The position numbers were made by a program, and so were the translations under genes. This document shows positions 27,747 through 36,444 of a DNA stretch of 64,000 nt, one piece after another. Source of the DNA: DASUAS01 sp963720765. GTDB taxonomy: Bacteria; Actinomycetota; Acidimicrobiia; IMCC26256; DASPTH01. Location of the stretch: positions 186,001 through 250,000 of the forward strand of contig CAVRGS010000011.1 in the NCBI GenBank assembly GCA_963720765.1, written 5' to 3'. Within the stretch, counting starts at the first letter, position 1; every line of letters begins with the position of its first letter. The notes beneath the pieces are model-generated. The model saw only the letters and a list, made by a program, of their open reading frames with translations. It made no database searches and was not told the origin of the DNA.

Positions 27747-30145
27747 TCAGGCGGCCTGGGCGATCGGCGTGTCCTCCAGCGCGAGCTCGAGGACGTCACG
27801 CACGTCGTCGACCAGGTGGAAGGTCATGACCTCCCGCACCGCCTCGGGCACGTCGTCCAGATCGGGCCCGTTGCGCTGGGGCAGGATCACGGTGTCGAGT
27901 CCCGCCCGCTGCGCGGCGAGCACCTTCTGCTTGACGCCACCGATCGGCAGCACCCGGCCCTGCAACGTGACCTCACCGGTCATGCCGACGCCGGCCTTGA
28001 CCGTGCGTCCGGTGAGCATGCTCACCAGCGCGGTGGTCATCGTGATGCCGGCCGACGGACCGTCCTTGGGGATGCCGCCTGCGGGCACGTGCAGGTGGAC
28101 CCGCCGCTGCACCGACGCCGGGTCGACACCCAGCTCGGCCGCGTTGGCCTGCACGTACGACAGCGCGATCTGCGCCGACTCCTTCATCACGTCGCCGAGC
28201 TGACCGGTGAGGGTGAGCCCCTTGTCGTCCGGCCCGGTCCCGGTCGTCGTCGCCTCGATGAAGAGCACGTCGCCACCGACGCCCGTCACGGCCAGTCCGG
28301 TCACCACACCGGGAACCCCGGTGCGGTCGGCCACCTCGGCGTGGAACTTGGCGCGGCCCAGCGCGGGCTGCACGTCGTCGACGTCGATGGTGACCGGCGG
28401 GGTTGCGTCGCCGGATGCGACGCGGGCCGCGGTCTTGCGCAGCAGCTTCCCGAGCTCGCGCTCCAGGCTGCGGACGCCCGCCTCGCGCGTGTGGTCGGTG
28501 ACGACGGCACGTAGCGCGTCGTCGGTGACCGTCACGTCGTCGGCCGTGAGTCCGTTGCGCTCGAGCTGACGCTCCAGCAGGTGGTCACGCGCGATGGCGA
28601 CCTTCTCCTCCTCGGTGTAGCCGTCGAGCCGGATGATCTCCAGCCGGTCGAGCAGCGGTCCGGGGATGGTGTCGAGCACGTTGGCGGTCGCCAGGAACAG
28701 CACGTCCGACAGGTCGAGGTCGACCTCCAGGTAGTGGTCACGGAACGTGTGGTTCTGCGCCGGGTCGAGCACCTCGAGCAGCGCCGACGACGGATCGCCG
28801 CGCCAGTCGTTGCCCAGCTTGTCGACCTCGTCGAGGACGATGACCGGGTTCATGGTGCCGGCCTCGGTCAGCGCGCGCACGATGCGACCGGGACGTGACC
28901 CGACGTACGTGCGCCGGTGACCACGCAGCTCGGCCTCGTCGTGCACCCCACCGAGGGCGACGCGCACGAACTCACGACCGAGCGAACGCGCCACCGACTC
29001 ACCCAGCGACGTCTTGCCGACACCGGGAGGACCGACCAGGGCGAGGATCGCGCCCGCGCCCTCGGCGGCCCTTCTTGGGCTCGTCGCTGTCGCTCATCCC
29101 CCGCTCGGCGCGCAACTTGCGCACGGCCAGGTACTCGACGATGCGTTCCTTCACGTCGTCGAGGCCGGTGTGGTCGGCGTCGAGGATCTCGCGCGCGTCA
29201 CGGACGTCGAGCGACTCCTCGGAGCGCTCGCCCCACGGGATGTCGAACACGGTGTCGAGCCACGTGCGGATCCAGCCGTGCTCGGGCGACTGCTCGCTCG
29301 TGCGCTCGAACTTGTCGACCTCACGCTCGATCGTGGTGCGCACGTCGTCGGGCAGCACCAGCGCCGCGAGCTTGGTGCGGTACTCGGCGACGACGTCGTC
29401 GGCGTCGCCGCTCTCGCCCAGCTCCTCGCGGATCGCCTGCATCTGCTGACGCAGCAGGAACTCGCGCTGGGTCTTGTCCATGCCCTCGGTGACGCGGTTG
29501 CGGATCTGCTCCGACACGTCGAGCTCGGCCAGCGTCTCGCGCACCCAGGCCAACGCCTTCTCCAGGCGCGCCTCGGGGTCGAGCTCCTCGAGGAGCTCCA
29601 CCTTGCGCTCGACCGACATGTCGGGCGCCCAGCCCGCGGTGTCGGCGAGCGCGCCGGGGTCGTCGACGCCGGCGAGCGCGTCGGCGATGCGGGGGTTGCC
29701 CAGCTTCTCGGCGATGCCGCGCACAACGGCGCGGTACTCGCGCACCATCTCCTTGGCCCGGCCGCTGACCGCGGCGGGCTCGGCCACGGGGTCGGCCTCG
29801 ACCCACACGCCGGGCTGGTCGCTCGGGACGGTGCGGCCGACCACGGCGCGCGACAGGCCGCGCAGCACCAGGGCCCGCTGCCCACCGGGCAGCTCGCCCT
29901 CGTTCTCGATGCGGGCGACGGTGCCGACGCGGGTGTAGCCGCTCCCCACCCGGGGGACGAGGAGGATGCGGCGGTCCCCGGCGATGGCGCCGTCGGCCGC
30001 GTCACGGCCCTCGGCGCTCTCGAGCGCGAGGGTCACGACCATCTGCGGCAGCACGACCCCGGTGTTCAGGGGCAACAGGGGCAGGCGCAGTTCGTCCACC
30101 GTCGGAGGTGGCCTCTGAGCTGGCTTCGGGAGTCGCTTCGGTCAT
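27747..30145 (-). CDS. lon: ATP-dependent protease Lon (two probable +1 shifts as read)
   Basis: The cytoplasmic AAA+ protease that degrades misfolded proteins. The N-domain begins ELRLPLLPLNTGVVLPQMV; the ATPase has Walker A GPPGVGKT and Walker B VIVLDEVDKLG; the protease domain has the catalytic Ser in KDGPSAGITM and Lys in GGVKQKVLAA. A +1 shift near 29069 (GGCGCC read as GGCCGCC) falls just before Walker A. A GTG at 30099 could start the frame, but ATG 30145, with GGAG seven bases upstream, gives MTEATPEASSEATSD and joins the same protein after one more +1 near 30104, so that start is preferred. Upstream are two inverted repeats suited to regulation. Confidence 0.93.
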
Positions 30146-30157
30146 CGGGGGTCTCCA

Positions 30158-30194
30158 GTGGATCTCGGTGATTACACCATTACGTGAGATCCAC
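30158..30194 (-). promoter_or_regulatory. Inverted repeat in the lon leader/promoter
   Basis: Perfect 9-bp arms (30158-30166 and 30186-30194, reading GTGGATCTC and GAGATCCAC) are separated by 19 bases. On the coding strand, TTGTGG overlaps the first arm and TAATCA lies in the loop about 16 bases on, resembling -35 and -10 boxes. The second arm ends beside the GGAG ribosome site of lon. It could be an operator or a leader hairpin. It is not the HAIR or CIRCE consensus. Confidence 0.4.
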
Positions 30195-30288
30195 AACCGG
30201 CCGCGGGCCGTCTGCATTCCCGACATTTCACGTCGGATTTCCCTCCACGACGTGTGCCCCACCCCCAACCGCCACAAGGTGGCGATCT

Positions 30289-30331
30289 GTTTCAGCTCTG
30301 AAACGAATCGCTGCCTTTTTGGGGGTTTCAG
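30289..30331. promoter_or_regulatory. Three-box inverted-repeat element between the epimerase gene and lon
   Basis: GTTTCAG (30289-30295), CTGAAAC (30298-30304) and GTTTCAG (30325-30331) form two mutually exclusive hairpins that share the middle box; the first pair has only a 2-base centre. The element lies between lon and the 3' part of its minus-strand neighbour region, close to the start of the epimerase coding end at 30335. Function unknown. Confidence 0.4.
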
Positions 30332-30334
30332 GCG

Positions 30335-31318
30335 TCAGAGCAGGTCGTGCTCGCGCATCCAGGGGATGGTGCGCTCGAGGCCCTCGTGCAGGGTGAGCGG
30401 CTCGTAGGCCAGGCGTTCGACGGTCTGGTCGTTCACGAAGAACGGCGACGGGAAGTGCTTGCGGGCCAGCGCCACCAGGCTGGGCCCGAAGCGGGCGGCC
30501 ACGTCGGGATCGTCGAGCTCGGCGACCGACACCTCGCTCACCCGCCTGTCCGAGCCCGCGACCTCGAGCGCGGCGTTGCAGAACCACGGCACGCCGCCGA
30601 CGTCGCCCGGACGTCCGAACGCGAGGTACCGCTCCCCCGCCACACCCTTGCGGGTGGCGACCACCGACGCCCGCGCGACGTCGCCGGCGTACACCCACGG
30701 GATCGGGAACCCGACGTACTCGGTGATCTCCCCCGCCAGCGCCAGCGCGATGCGGGCGTTGTAGCTCGGCGCGACCATCGACCGTTCGGGCAGCGGCGAC
30801 ATGCCGTAGGCCCCGCCCGAGATGACGATGCAGATGTCCTGGCCGCCTTCGTCCACCCGACGCATGGCGTCGAGGTACGCGGCGCGCTTGGTGACGGTGT
30901 ACGGATCGTCGCTCGGGTTCGGGTCGAGCGGCGAGTGCTCGGTGAGCGGCGCGTCCTGCGCGTCGAAGAAGGTCGTCGTGCTGAGCTGGACGACGCGCGT
31001 CGCGCCGACCTTCGCCGCCGCGTCGAGCACGTGACCGGTGCCCACCACGTTGACCGCTTCGTGCTCGCCCGCGATCTGGGTCTGGCCGCCGAGCACCGCG
31101 GCCGAGTGGATCACGTACTCGCACCCGTCGGCGGCGCGCAGCACGTGGTCGGCGTCGGTGATGTCGCCGCGCACGATCTCGACGCCCATCGCCTCGAGCG
31201 GTGCGGCGTCGCTGCCCTCGCGCACGAGCGCGCGCACGTCGTCACCCTGCTCGACGAGTTGCTCGGCGATGTTCGAGCCGATCATCCCCGTCGAGCCGGT
31301 GAGGAAGACCCGGCTCAT
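30335..31318 (-). CDS. NAD(P)-dependent epimerase/dehydratase (extended SDR)
   Basis: A 327-residue extended short-chain dehydrogenase. The N-terminal dinucleotide motif is FLTGSTGMIGS, Asp after strand 3 is in RGDITD, and the active-site YxxxK is DPYTVTKRAAYLDAM, with STTTFF as the Ser/Thr strand. The C-terminal half (GVAGERYLAFGRPGDVGGV, LTLHEGLERTIPWMRE) resembles dihydroflavonol-reductase or sterol-dehydrogenase-like proteins. Substrate unknown. The glutathione peroxidase gene is 28 bases upstream on the same strand. Confidence 0.87.
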   Translation of the reverse strand: MSRVFLTGSTGMIGSNIAEQLVEQGDDVRALVREGSDAAPLEAMGVEIVRGDITDADHVLRAADGCEYVIHSAAVLGGQTQIAGEHEAVNVVGTGHVLDAAAKVGATRVVQLSTTTFFDAQDAPLTEHSPLDPNPSDDPYTVTKRAAYLDAMRRVDEGGQDICIVISGGAYGMSPLPERSMVAPSYNARIALALAGEITEYVGFPIPWVYAGDVARASVVATRKGVAGERYLAFGRPGDVGGVPWFCNAALEVAGSDRRVSEVSVAELDDPDVAARFGPSLVALARKHFPSPFFVNDQTVERLAYEPLTLHEGLERTIPWMREHDLL

Positions 31319-31346
31319 GGTCGTGCCCCTCTGCAGTGTGGCCGGT

Positions 31347-31836
31347 TCAGCTGGGGAGCTGGGCTTCGATGGCCGACACCAGCGTCGGGTCCTCGGGCGT
31401 GACCTGCGGGCGGAAGCGGCCCACGACCTCGCCGGTCGGCGACACGAGGAACTTCTCGAAGTTCCACTTCACGTCGCCGGCCTCGCCGTCGGCGTCGGCG
31501 GTCTGCTCGAGCTCGGCGAAGATCGGGTGCTGCTGCGCGCCGTTCACGTCGATCTTCTCGAAGATCGGGAACTGCACGCCGTAGGTCGTGCTGCAGAACT
31601 CGCGGATCTCCTCCGACGTGCCCGGCTCCTGGCCCATGAACTGGTTGCACGGGAACCCCAGCACCTCGAAGCCACGCGGCCGCGTACTGCTCGTGCAGCT
31701 TCTCGAGACCCTCGTACTGCGGCGTGAGGCCGCACTTCGAGGCCACGTTCACCACGAGGAGCGCCTTGCCCTCGTACTGCGAGAGGTCGGCCGGCTCACC
31801 TTCGAGGGTGTTGATCTTCTGGTCGTAGATGCTCAT
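31347..31836 (-). CDS. Glutathione peroxidase family protein, Cys type (one +1 shift as read)
   Basis: A thiol peroxidase of about 162 residues. The peroxidatic Cys 35 is in VNVASKCGLTPQYEGLE, so this is the Cys and not the selenocysteine form. The second family block is LGFPCNQFMGQEPG, and the Trp-Asn pair of the catalytic tetrad is in VKWNFEKFLV. In actinobacteria such enzymes are usually reduced by thioredoxin. The frame shifts by +1 near 31677 (GGCGCG read as GGCCGCG), between EQYAA and RGFEVLGFP. It lies between fumC and an epimerase gene, all on the minus strand. Confidence 0.92.
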
Positions 31837-31879
31837 GAGGGCACCCTACCCCCAGAGCCCGCAACGCAGCCTCGGCCGC

Positions 31880-33284
31880 TCACCCCGGGCGGGTCATGTG
31901 CTCCGGCACCACCAGCCGGTCGAACTCCTCGCCGGTGAGGTGGCCGAGCTCGACGGCCGAATCACGCAGCGTGCCCTTGTTCTTGTGGGCGTGCTTGGCG
32001 ATGGCGGCGGAGTTGTCGTAGCCGATGTGCTGGTTGAGCGCGGTGACGAGCATGAGCGAGTTGCCCACGTGCAACGCGATCTGCTCCTCGTTGGCCTGCA
32101 CACCCTCGATGGCGAACTCGCGGAACGAGTCGCAGGCGTCGGTGAGGATGTCGACCGAGTGCAGGAAGTTGAAGATCATCACCGGCTTGAACACGTTGAG
32201 CTCGAAGTTGCCCTGCGAACCGGCGATGCCGATCGTGGCGTCGTTGCCGATGACCTGCACGCAGACCATGGTCATGGCCTCGCTCTGCGTCGGGTTCACC
32301 TTGCCCGGCATGATCGACGACCCGGGCTCGTTCTCGGGGAGGATCAGCTCGCCGAGGCCGGCACGCGGACCCGACGCCAGCCAACGGATGTCGTTGGCGA
32401 TCTTCATCAGCGACACCGCGAGGGTCTTGATCGCTCCACTCGCGAAGACCAAGGCGTCGTGCGCGGCGAGCGCGGCGAACTTGTTGGGTGCCGACACGAA
32501 CGGCAGGCCGGTGATGTCGGCGATCTTCGCGGCGGCGCGGTCGGCGAACTCGACGTGGGCGTTGAGACCGGTGCCCACCGCGGTGCCGCCGATGGCGAGC
32601 TCGTAGATCCCGGGCAGCGACTTGCTGGATGCGCTCGAGGTCGGCGTCGAGCTGCGCCACGTAGCCGCCGAACTCCTGGCCGAGGGTGAGCGGCACCGCG
32701 TCCTGCAGGTGGGTGCGGCCGATCTTGACGATGTCGGCGAACTCCTCGGCCTTGGCCGCGAGCGCGTCGCGCAGGCGCGTGACGGCCGGCACCAGCTCGT
32801 GCACCACTTCCTCGGCCGCGGCGATGTGCATGCCGGTGGGGAACGTGTCGTTGGAGCTCTGCGACATGTTCACGTCGTCGTTGGGGTGGACGGGCTTCTT
32901 GCTGCCCCGCTCGCCGCCGGCCAGCTCGATGGCGCGGTTCGAGATCACCTCGTTGACGTTCATGTTGGTCTGCGTGCCGCTGCCGGTCTGCCACACGAAG
33001 AGCGGGAACTCCTCGGCGTGGTCACCTGCGATCACCTCGTCGGCCGCCTGCACGAGCAGCGCGGCCTTGTCGGACGAGAGCTTGCCCAGCTCCTCGTTGA
33101 CCTGGGCCGCGGCCTTCTTCAGGATCGCCATGCCGCGGATCACCGCGGTGGGCATGCGGTCCTCACCGATGGAGAAGTGGTGCAGCGACCGTTGGGTCTG
33201 CGCGCCCCAGTAGCGGTCGGACGGGACCTCGATGGGTCCCATGCTGTCGGTCTCGGTGCGGGTCGTCCCGGCGGCTTCGCTCAT
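31880..33284 (-). CDS. fumC: Class II fumarate hydratase (one +1 shift as read)
   Basis: The TCA-cycle enzyme that interconverts fumarate and malate; about 467 residues, family length. Landmarks are MGPIEVPSDRYWGAQTQRS at the N-terminus, the substrate loop VWQTGSGTQTNMNVNEV, HPNDDVNMSQSSND, IGRTHLQDAVPLTLGQE, and the superfamily signature GSSIMPGKVNP. The frame shifts by +1 near 32618, between DLERIQ and LPGIYELAIGGTAVGTG. The ATG at 33284 begins MSEAAGTTRTE. A 47-bp palindromic element lies just upstream. Confidence 0.95.
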
Positions 33285-33311
33285 GGACGGCGACGGTACC
33301 AACCACCTCCC

Positions 33312-33358
33312 AGGTTGCGTCACTTGGCGTCCATGGACGTCGTCAGCTGACGCAGCCT
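33312..33358. repeat. 47-bp palindromic element, copy 2, upstream of fumC
   Basis: Arms AGGTTGCGTCA (33312-33322) and TGACGCAGCCT (33348-33358) match over 11 positions with one G-T wobble, separated by 25 bases. An inner palindrome CGTCAGCTGACG (33342-33353) competes for the right arm. The left arm is identical to that of the copy at 7774-7820 and the spacing is the same. It sits after the stop codon of the SDR gene and before fumC. Confidence 0.8.
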
Positions 33359-33376
33359 CGTGTGGGTGGGGCGCGT

Positions 33377-34178
33377 TCACGTGCGCTCGCGGCGCACCTT
33401 GCCCACGGTCCGGTCCATGCTCCAGCGCACGTACGGACCCAGGAGCCCGGCGCCCCGGGCGAGCGCGGCGGTCTGGGCGTCGGCGGTGATCACGAGGTGG
33501 TCCTTCTCGACGCCGCGGACGATGGCCCTGGCGACGTGGTCGGCCTCGCGCGGCTTGATCGCGGCGGAGATCCGCTCGGTCTCGGGCGGTTTCAGCTCGT
33601 TCTCGGCGTCGAAGCCCGGCGTGCGCGTGTCGGGCGGGTACGCACACGCCACCACGATGCCGTGGGGCGCGAGCTCCGGCCGGAGGGTCTCGGCCAGGCC
33701 CCGGACCGCGTACTTCGCCGGGCCGTAGGCGCTGTACCCGAACACCCCGATGAGTCCGGCGGTCGAGGAGATCGTCACCAGGTGGCCGCGGTCGACGCTC
33801 GATCATCGACGGCACGACGGCGCGGATCGCGTGGAGCGTGCCGAAGTAGTCGACGTCCATCTGGTCGCGGAACACGGCGTCGTCGAGCTGCTCGAAGTAG
33901 CCCGGGTGTGACGAACCCGCCGCGGTGACGAGCACGTCGCACGGACCGCCCTGCGCGACCACATCGTGGAGCGCCTCTCGAAGCGCGCCGGCCTGCCCGA
34001 CGTCGACGGACGCCGTCGCCACCGCCCCCACGGACGCGGCCGCCTCCGCGAGCCGGGTCGCATCGCGCGCGAGCAACGACACCCGCGCGCCCCGCGCCAC
34101 CGCCTCACGTGCGGTCGCGAGCCCGATGCCGCTGGAACCACCGGTGATCACCACGTGCGCGCCACCCAGATCCGTCAT
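33377..34178 (-). CDS. Short-chain dehydrogenase/reductase, possible 3-ketosphinganine reductase-like (one +1 shift as read)
   Basis: A classical SDR of about 266 residues. The cofactor motif is VVITGGSSGIGLATA, the structural strand TAAGSSHPGYF, catalytic Ser in TISSTAG and YxxxK in YSAYGPAKYAV. The C-terminal part (VVACAYPPDTRTPGFDAENELKP) resembles 3-ketodihydrosphingosine reductase-type enzymes, but that assignment is tentative. The frame shifts by +1 near 33793, where GACGCG is read as GACCGCG, between PSMIERR and RGHLVTISS. It is divergent from the hydrolase gene at 34222. Confidence 0.85.
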
Positions 34179-34221
34179 GGGCCGATCCTCTCACGGGGGA
34201 GGTGACGAGTAGCGTCCAGGA

Positions 34222-36444
34222 GTGCGTCGACGCCTCCTGTTCACGGCTCCGGGCGCGCTCGTGGCGGTCATCGCGCTGGTGGCGTCGTCCGTCGCCCCGG
34301 CCGCTGCGCAGTCGGCCGGCGCGGCCGGCGCGGCGAGCGGGAACGCGCCGGCGTTCACCATCCAGCCGAGCGTCCGGCAGATCGCAGTGACGGGCGCGGC
34401 CACCGGCACCGAGGCGGTGTTGCACGACGCCGGCGGCAAGGAGCTCGCGACCCGCAGGATCGACGCGCTCGGCAGCACGTTGTTCCGCGAGGTGCCCGCG
34501 GGGGCGGGGTACGTCGTGAGCGTCGGCGGCACCGATGCAATGCCGGTCACGGTGCTCGACACCGCCGACACCCCGCCGCAGTCGCTCTACTCCGGGCAAC
34601 GGCTCGCCAACGGCTACGGCTACCTCAAGACGCGCGACGGCACCCTCTTGTCGATCAACGTCAAGTTGCCCGGCCCCGTCGACCGGGGCCCGTATCCCAC
34701 GGTCGTCGAGTACTCGGGCTACGACCCGGCGAACCCCGACGGCACCCAGCCCGCGTCGCGCGCCGCGCAGCTGCTCGGCTTCGCCACCGTCGGAGTGAAC
34801 CTGCGTGGCACCGGCTGTTCCGGGGGCGCGTACAACTACTTCGAGGAGCTCGAGTCGCTCGACGGCTACGACGCGATCGAGGCCGTGGCCGCGCAGCCAT
34901 GGGTGCAGGGGGGCACCGTCGGCATGGTCGGCATCTCGTTCCCGGGCATCACGCAGCTGTTCGTGGCGAAGACGCAGCCGCCGCACCTGTCGGCGATCAC
35001 ACCGCTGTCGGTGCTCGACGACACCTACGACACCCTCTACCCCGGCGGCATCTTCAACAACGGCTTCGCGCTGGGCTGGGCGAAGGACCGCGAAGCCGAC
35101 GCCCGTCCGGCGACGCGCGCGGGCCAGGGCCAGGAGTGGGCCCGCAAGCGCATCGCCAACGGTGACACGACGTGCCGAGACAACCAGGTGCTGCGCCTGC
35201 AGTCGGCCAACGTGACCAGGGCCGTTGCCGCGAACGCGTTCCGCCGCGGCGCGGCATCGGACGCGCTCGCACCCGAGAGCTTCGTGCACGACATCAACGT
35301 GCCGGTGTTCATCGCCGGCGCGTGGCAGGACCAGGAGACCGGCAGCCACTTCGCCAACATGCTCGGCAACTTCTCGTCCGACGTCCCGATGAAGATCACG
35401 CTGATGAACGGCCTGCACCAGGACTCGCTCGGGCCCGCCGTGCTGTCGCAATGGATCGAGTTCCTCGACTTCTACGTGGCGAAGAAGATCCCGTCGATCC
35501 CCCCTGCGACGCGCGCGATCGCGTCGGCGTTGCTCGGTCGCATCTTCGGCCGCGGCGCGACGCTGGCGCCCGACCGCTTCACCGATCAGCCCGACTACGC
35601 GTCGGCGTTGCGCACCTACGAGGCAGAACCGAAGGTGCGCATGCTCTTCGACGTGGGGGCCGAGAAGACACCCATGCCCGCGTTCTCGACCACCTCGACC
35701 GCGTTCCCGCTGCCCGGCACCACCGCCACCACGTGGTACCTCGGCGGCGACGGCACGCTCGCCGACACCGCGCCGCAAGGGACCGGAGGCGACCGGTTCC
35801 AGTACGACCCGAGCGCATTCCCGCGCACGATGACGAGCACCGGCGACGACCTGACCCCCACGTACGGCTGGAAGCCGGTGCCCGCCGGGAAGGCGCTGGG
35901 GTACGTGACCGAACCCCTCACCACCGACACCGTCCTCGCCGGCACCGGCAGCGTCGACCTCTGGATGCGGTCCTCGAAGCCCGACGTCGACCTCGAGGTC
36001 ACCATCAGCGAGGTGCGGCCCGACGGCGAGGAGACCTACGTGCAGAGCGGGTGGCTGCGCGCCAGCCAGCGCGCGCTCGACACTGCGAAGTCCACCGCCC
36101 TGCATCCCGTGCAGACCCACACGCGCGCCGACGTGGCACCGCTGCCGACGGATGCCGCCGCCCTCGTCCGGGTCCCGCTCTACCCGTTCGCGCACGCGTT
36201 CCGCGCCGGGTCCCGGATCCGCATCGTCGTCCAGCCCCCCGGCGGCAACCGCCCCGCGTGGGCGTTCGCGGCGTTGCCCGGTACGCGCACCGTGACCGTG
36301 TCACGCTCCGACGCACACCCGTCGAAGGTGGTGCTGCCCGTCGTGTCGGGCATCGACGTCTCGACGCCGCTGCCCGCCTGCGGCACGCTGCGCGGTCAAC
36401 CGTGCCGCACCTACGAACCCCTGAAGAACAGGAGCGCAAGCTGA
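34222..36444 (+). CDS. Secreted CocE/NonD-family (X-Pro dipeptidyl-peptidase-like) hydrolase
   Basis: A 740-residue exported serine hydrolase. A signal peptide (1-31, ending APAAAQ) precedes a novel N-terminal segment of about 90 residues, then the alpha/beta hydrolase domain beginning DGTLLSINVKLP. The nucleophile elbow is GMVGISFPGITQ. A beta-rich C-terminal domain (GSVDLWMRSSKPDVDLEVTI, GSRIRIVVQPPGG) is the galactose-binding-like module of the X-Pro peptidase and cocaine-esterase group. Substrate is a guess: Xaa-Pro peptides or esters outside the cell. The stop overlaps the next ATG by one base (TGATG), suggesting co-translation with the DUF885 gene. Confidence 0.9.
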   Translation: MRRRLLFTAPGALVAVIALVASSVAPAAAQSAGAAGAASGNAPAFTIQPSVRQIAVTGAATGTEAVLHDAGGKELATRRIDALGSTLFREVPAGAGYVVSVGGTDAMPVTVLDTADTPPQSLYSGQRLANGYGYLKTRDGTLLSINVKLPGPVDRGPYPTVVEYSGYDPANPDGTQPASRAAQLLGFATVGVNLRGTGCSGGAYNYFEELESLDGYDAIEAVAAQPWVQGGTVGMVGISFPGITQLFVAKTQPPHLSAITPLSVLDDTYDTLYPGGIFNNGFALGWAKDREADARPATRAGQGQEWARKRIANGDTTCRDNQVLRLQSANVTRAVAANAFRRGAASDALAPESFVHDINVPVFIAGAWQDQETGSHFANMLGNFSSDVPMKITLMNGLHQDSLGPAVLSQWIEFLDFYVAKKIPSIPPATRAIASALLGRIFGRGATLAPDRFTDQPDYASALRTYEAEPKVRMLFDVGAEKTPMPAFSTTSTAFPLPGTTATTWYLGGDGTLADTAPQGTGGDRFQYDPSAFPRTMTSTGDDLTPTYGWKPVPAGKALGYVTEPLTTDTVLAGTGSVDLWMRSSKPDVDLEVTISEVRPDGEETYVQSGWLRASQRALDTAKSTALHPVQTHTRADVAPLPTDAAALVRVPLYPFAHAFRAGSRIRIVVQPPGGNRPAWAFAALPGTRTVTVSRSDAHPSKVVLPVVSGIDVSTPLPACGTLRGQPCRTYEPLKNRSAS

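Noticed and set aside
29060..29080. Programmed ribosomal frameshift in lon
   Set aside because: There is no slippery heptamer, the same kind of step recurs in many unrelated genes, and Lon is not known to use frameshifting.
31700..31740. Selenocysteine in the glutathione peroxidase
   Set aside because: The active-site codon is TGC (Cys 35), not TGA.
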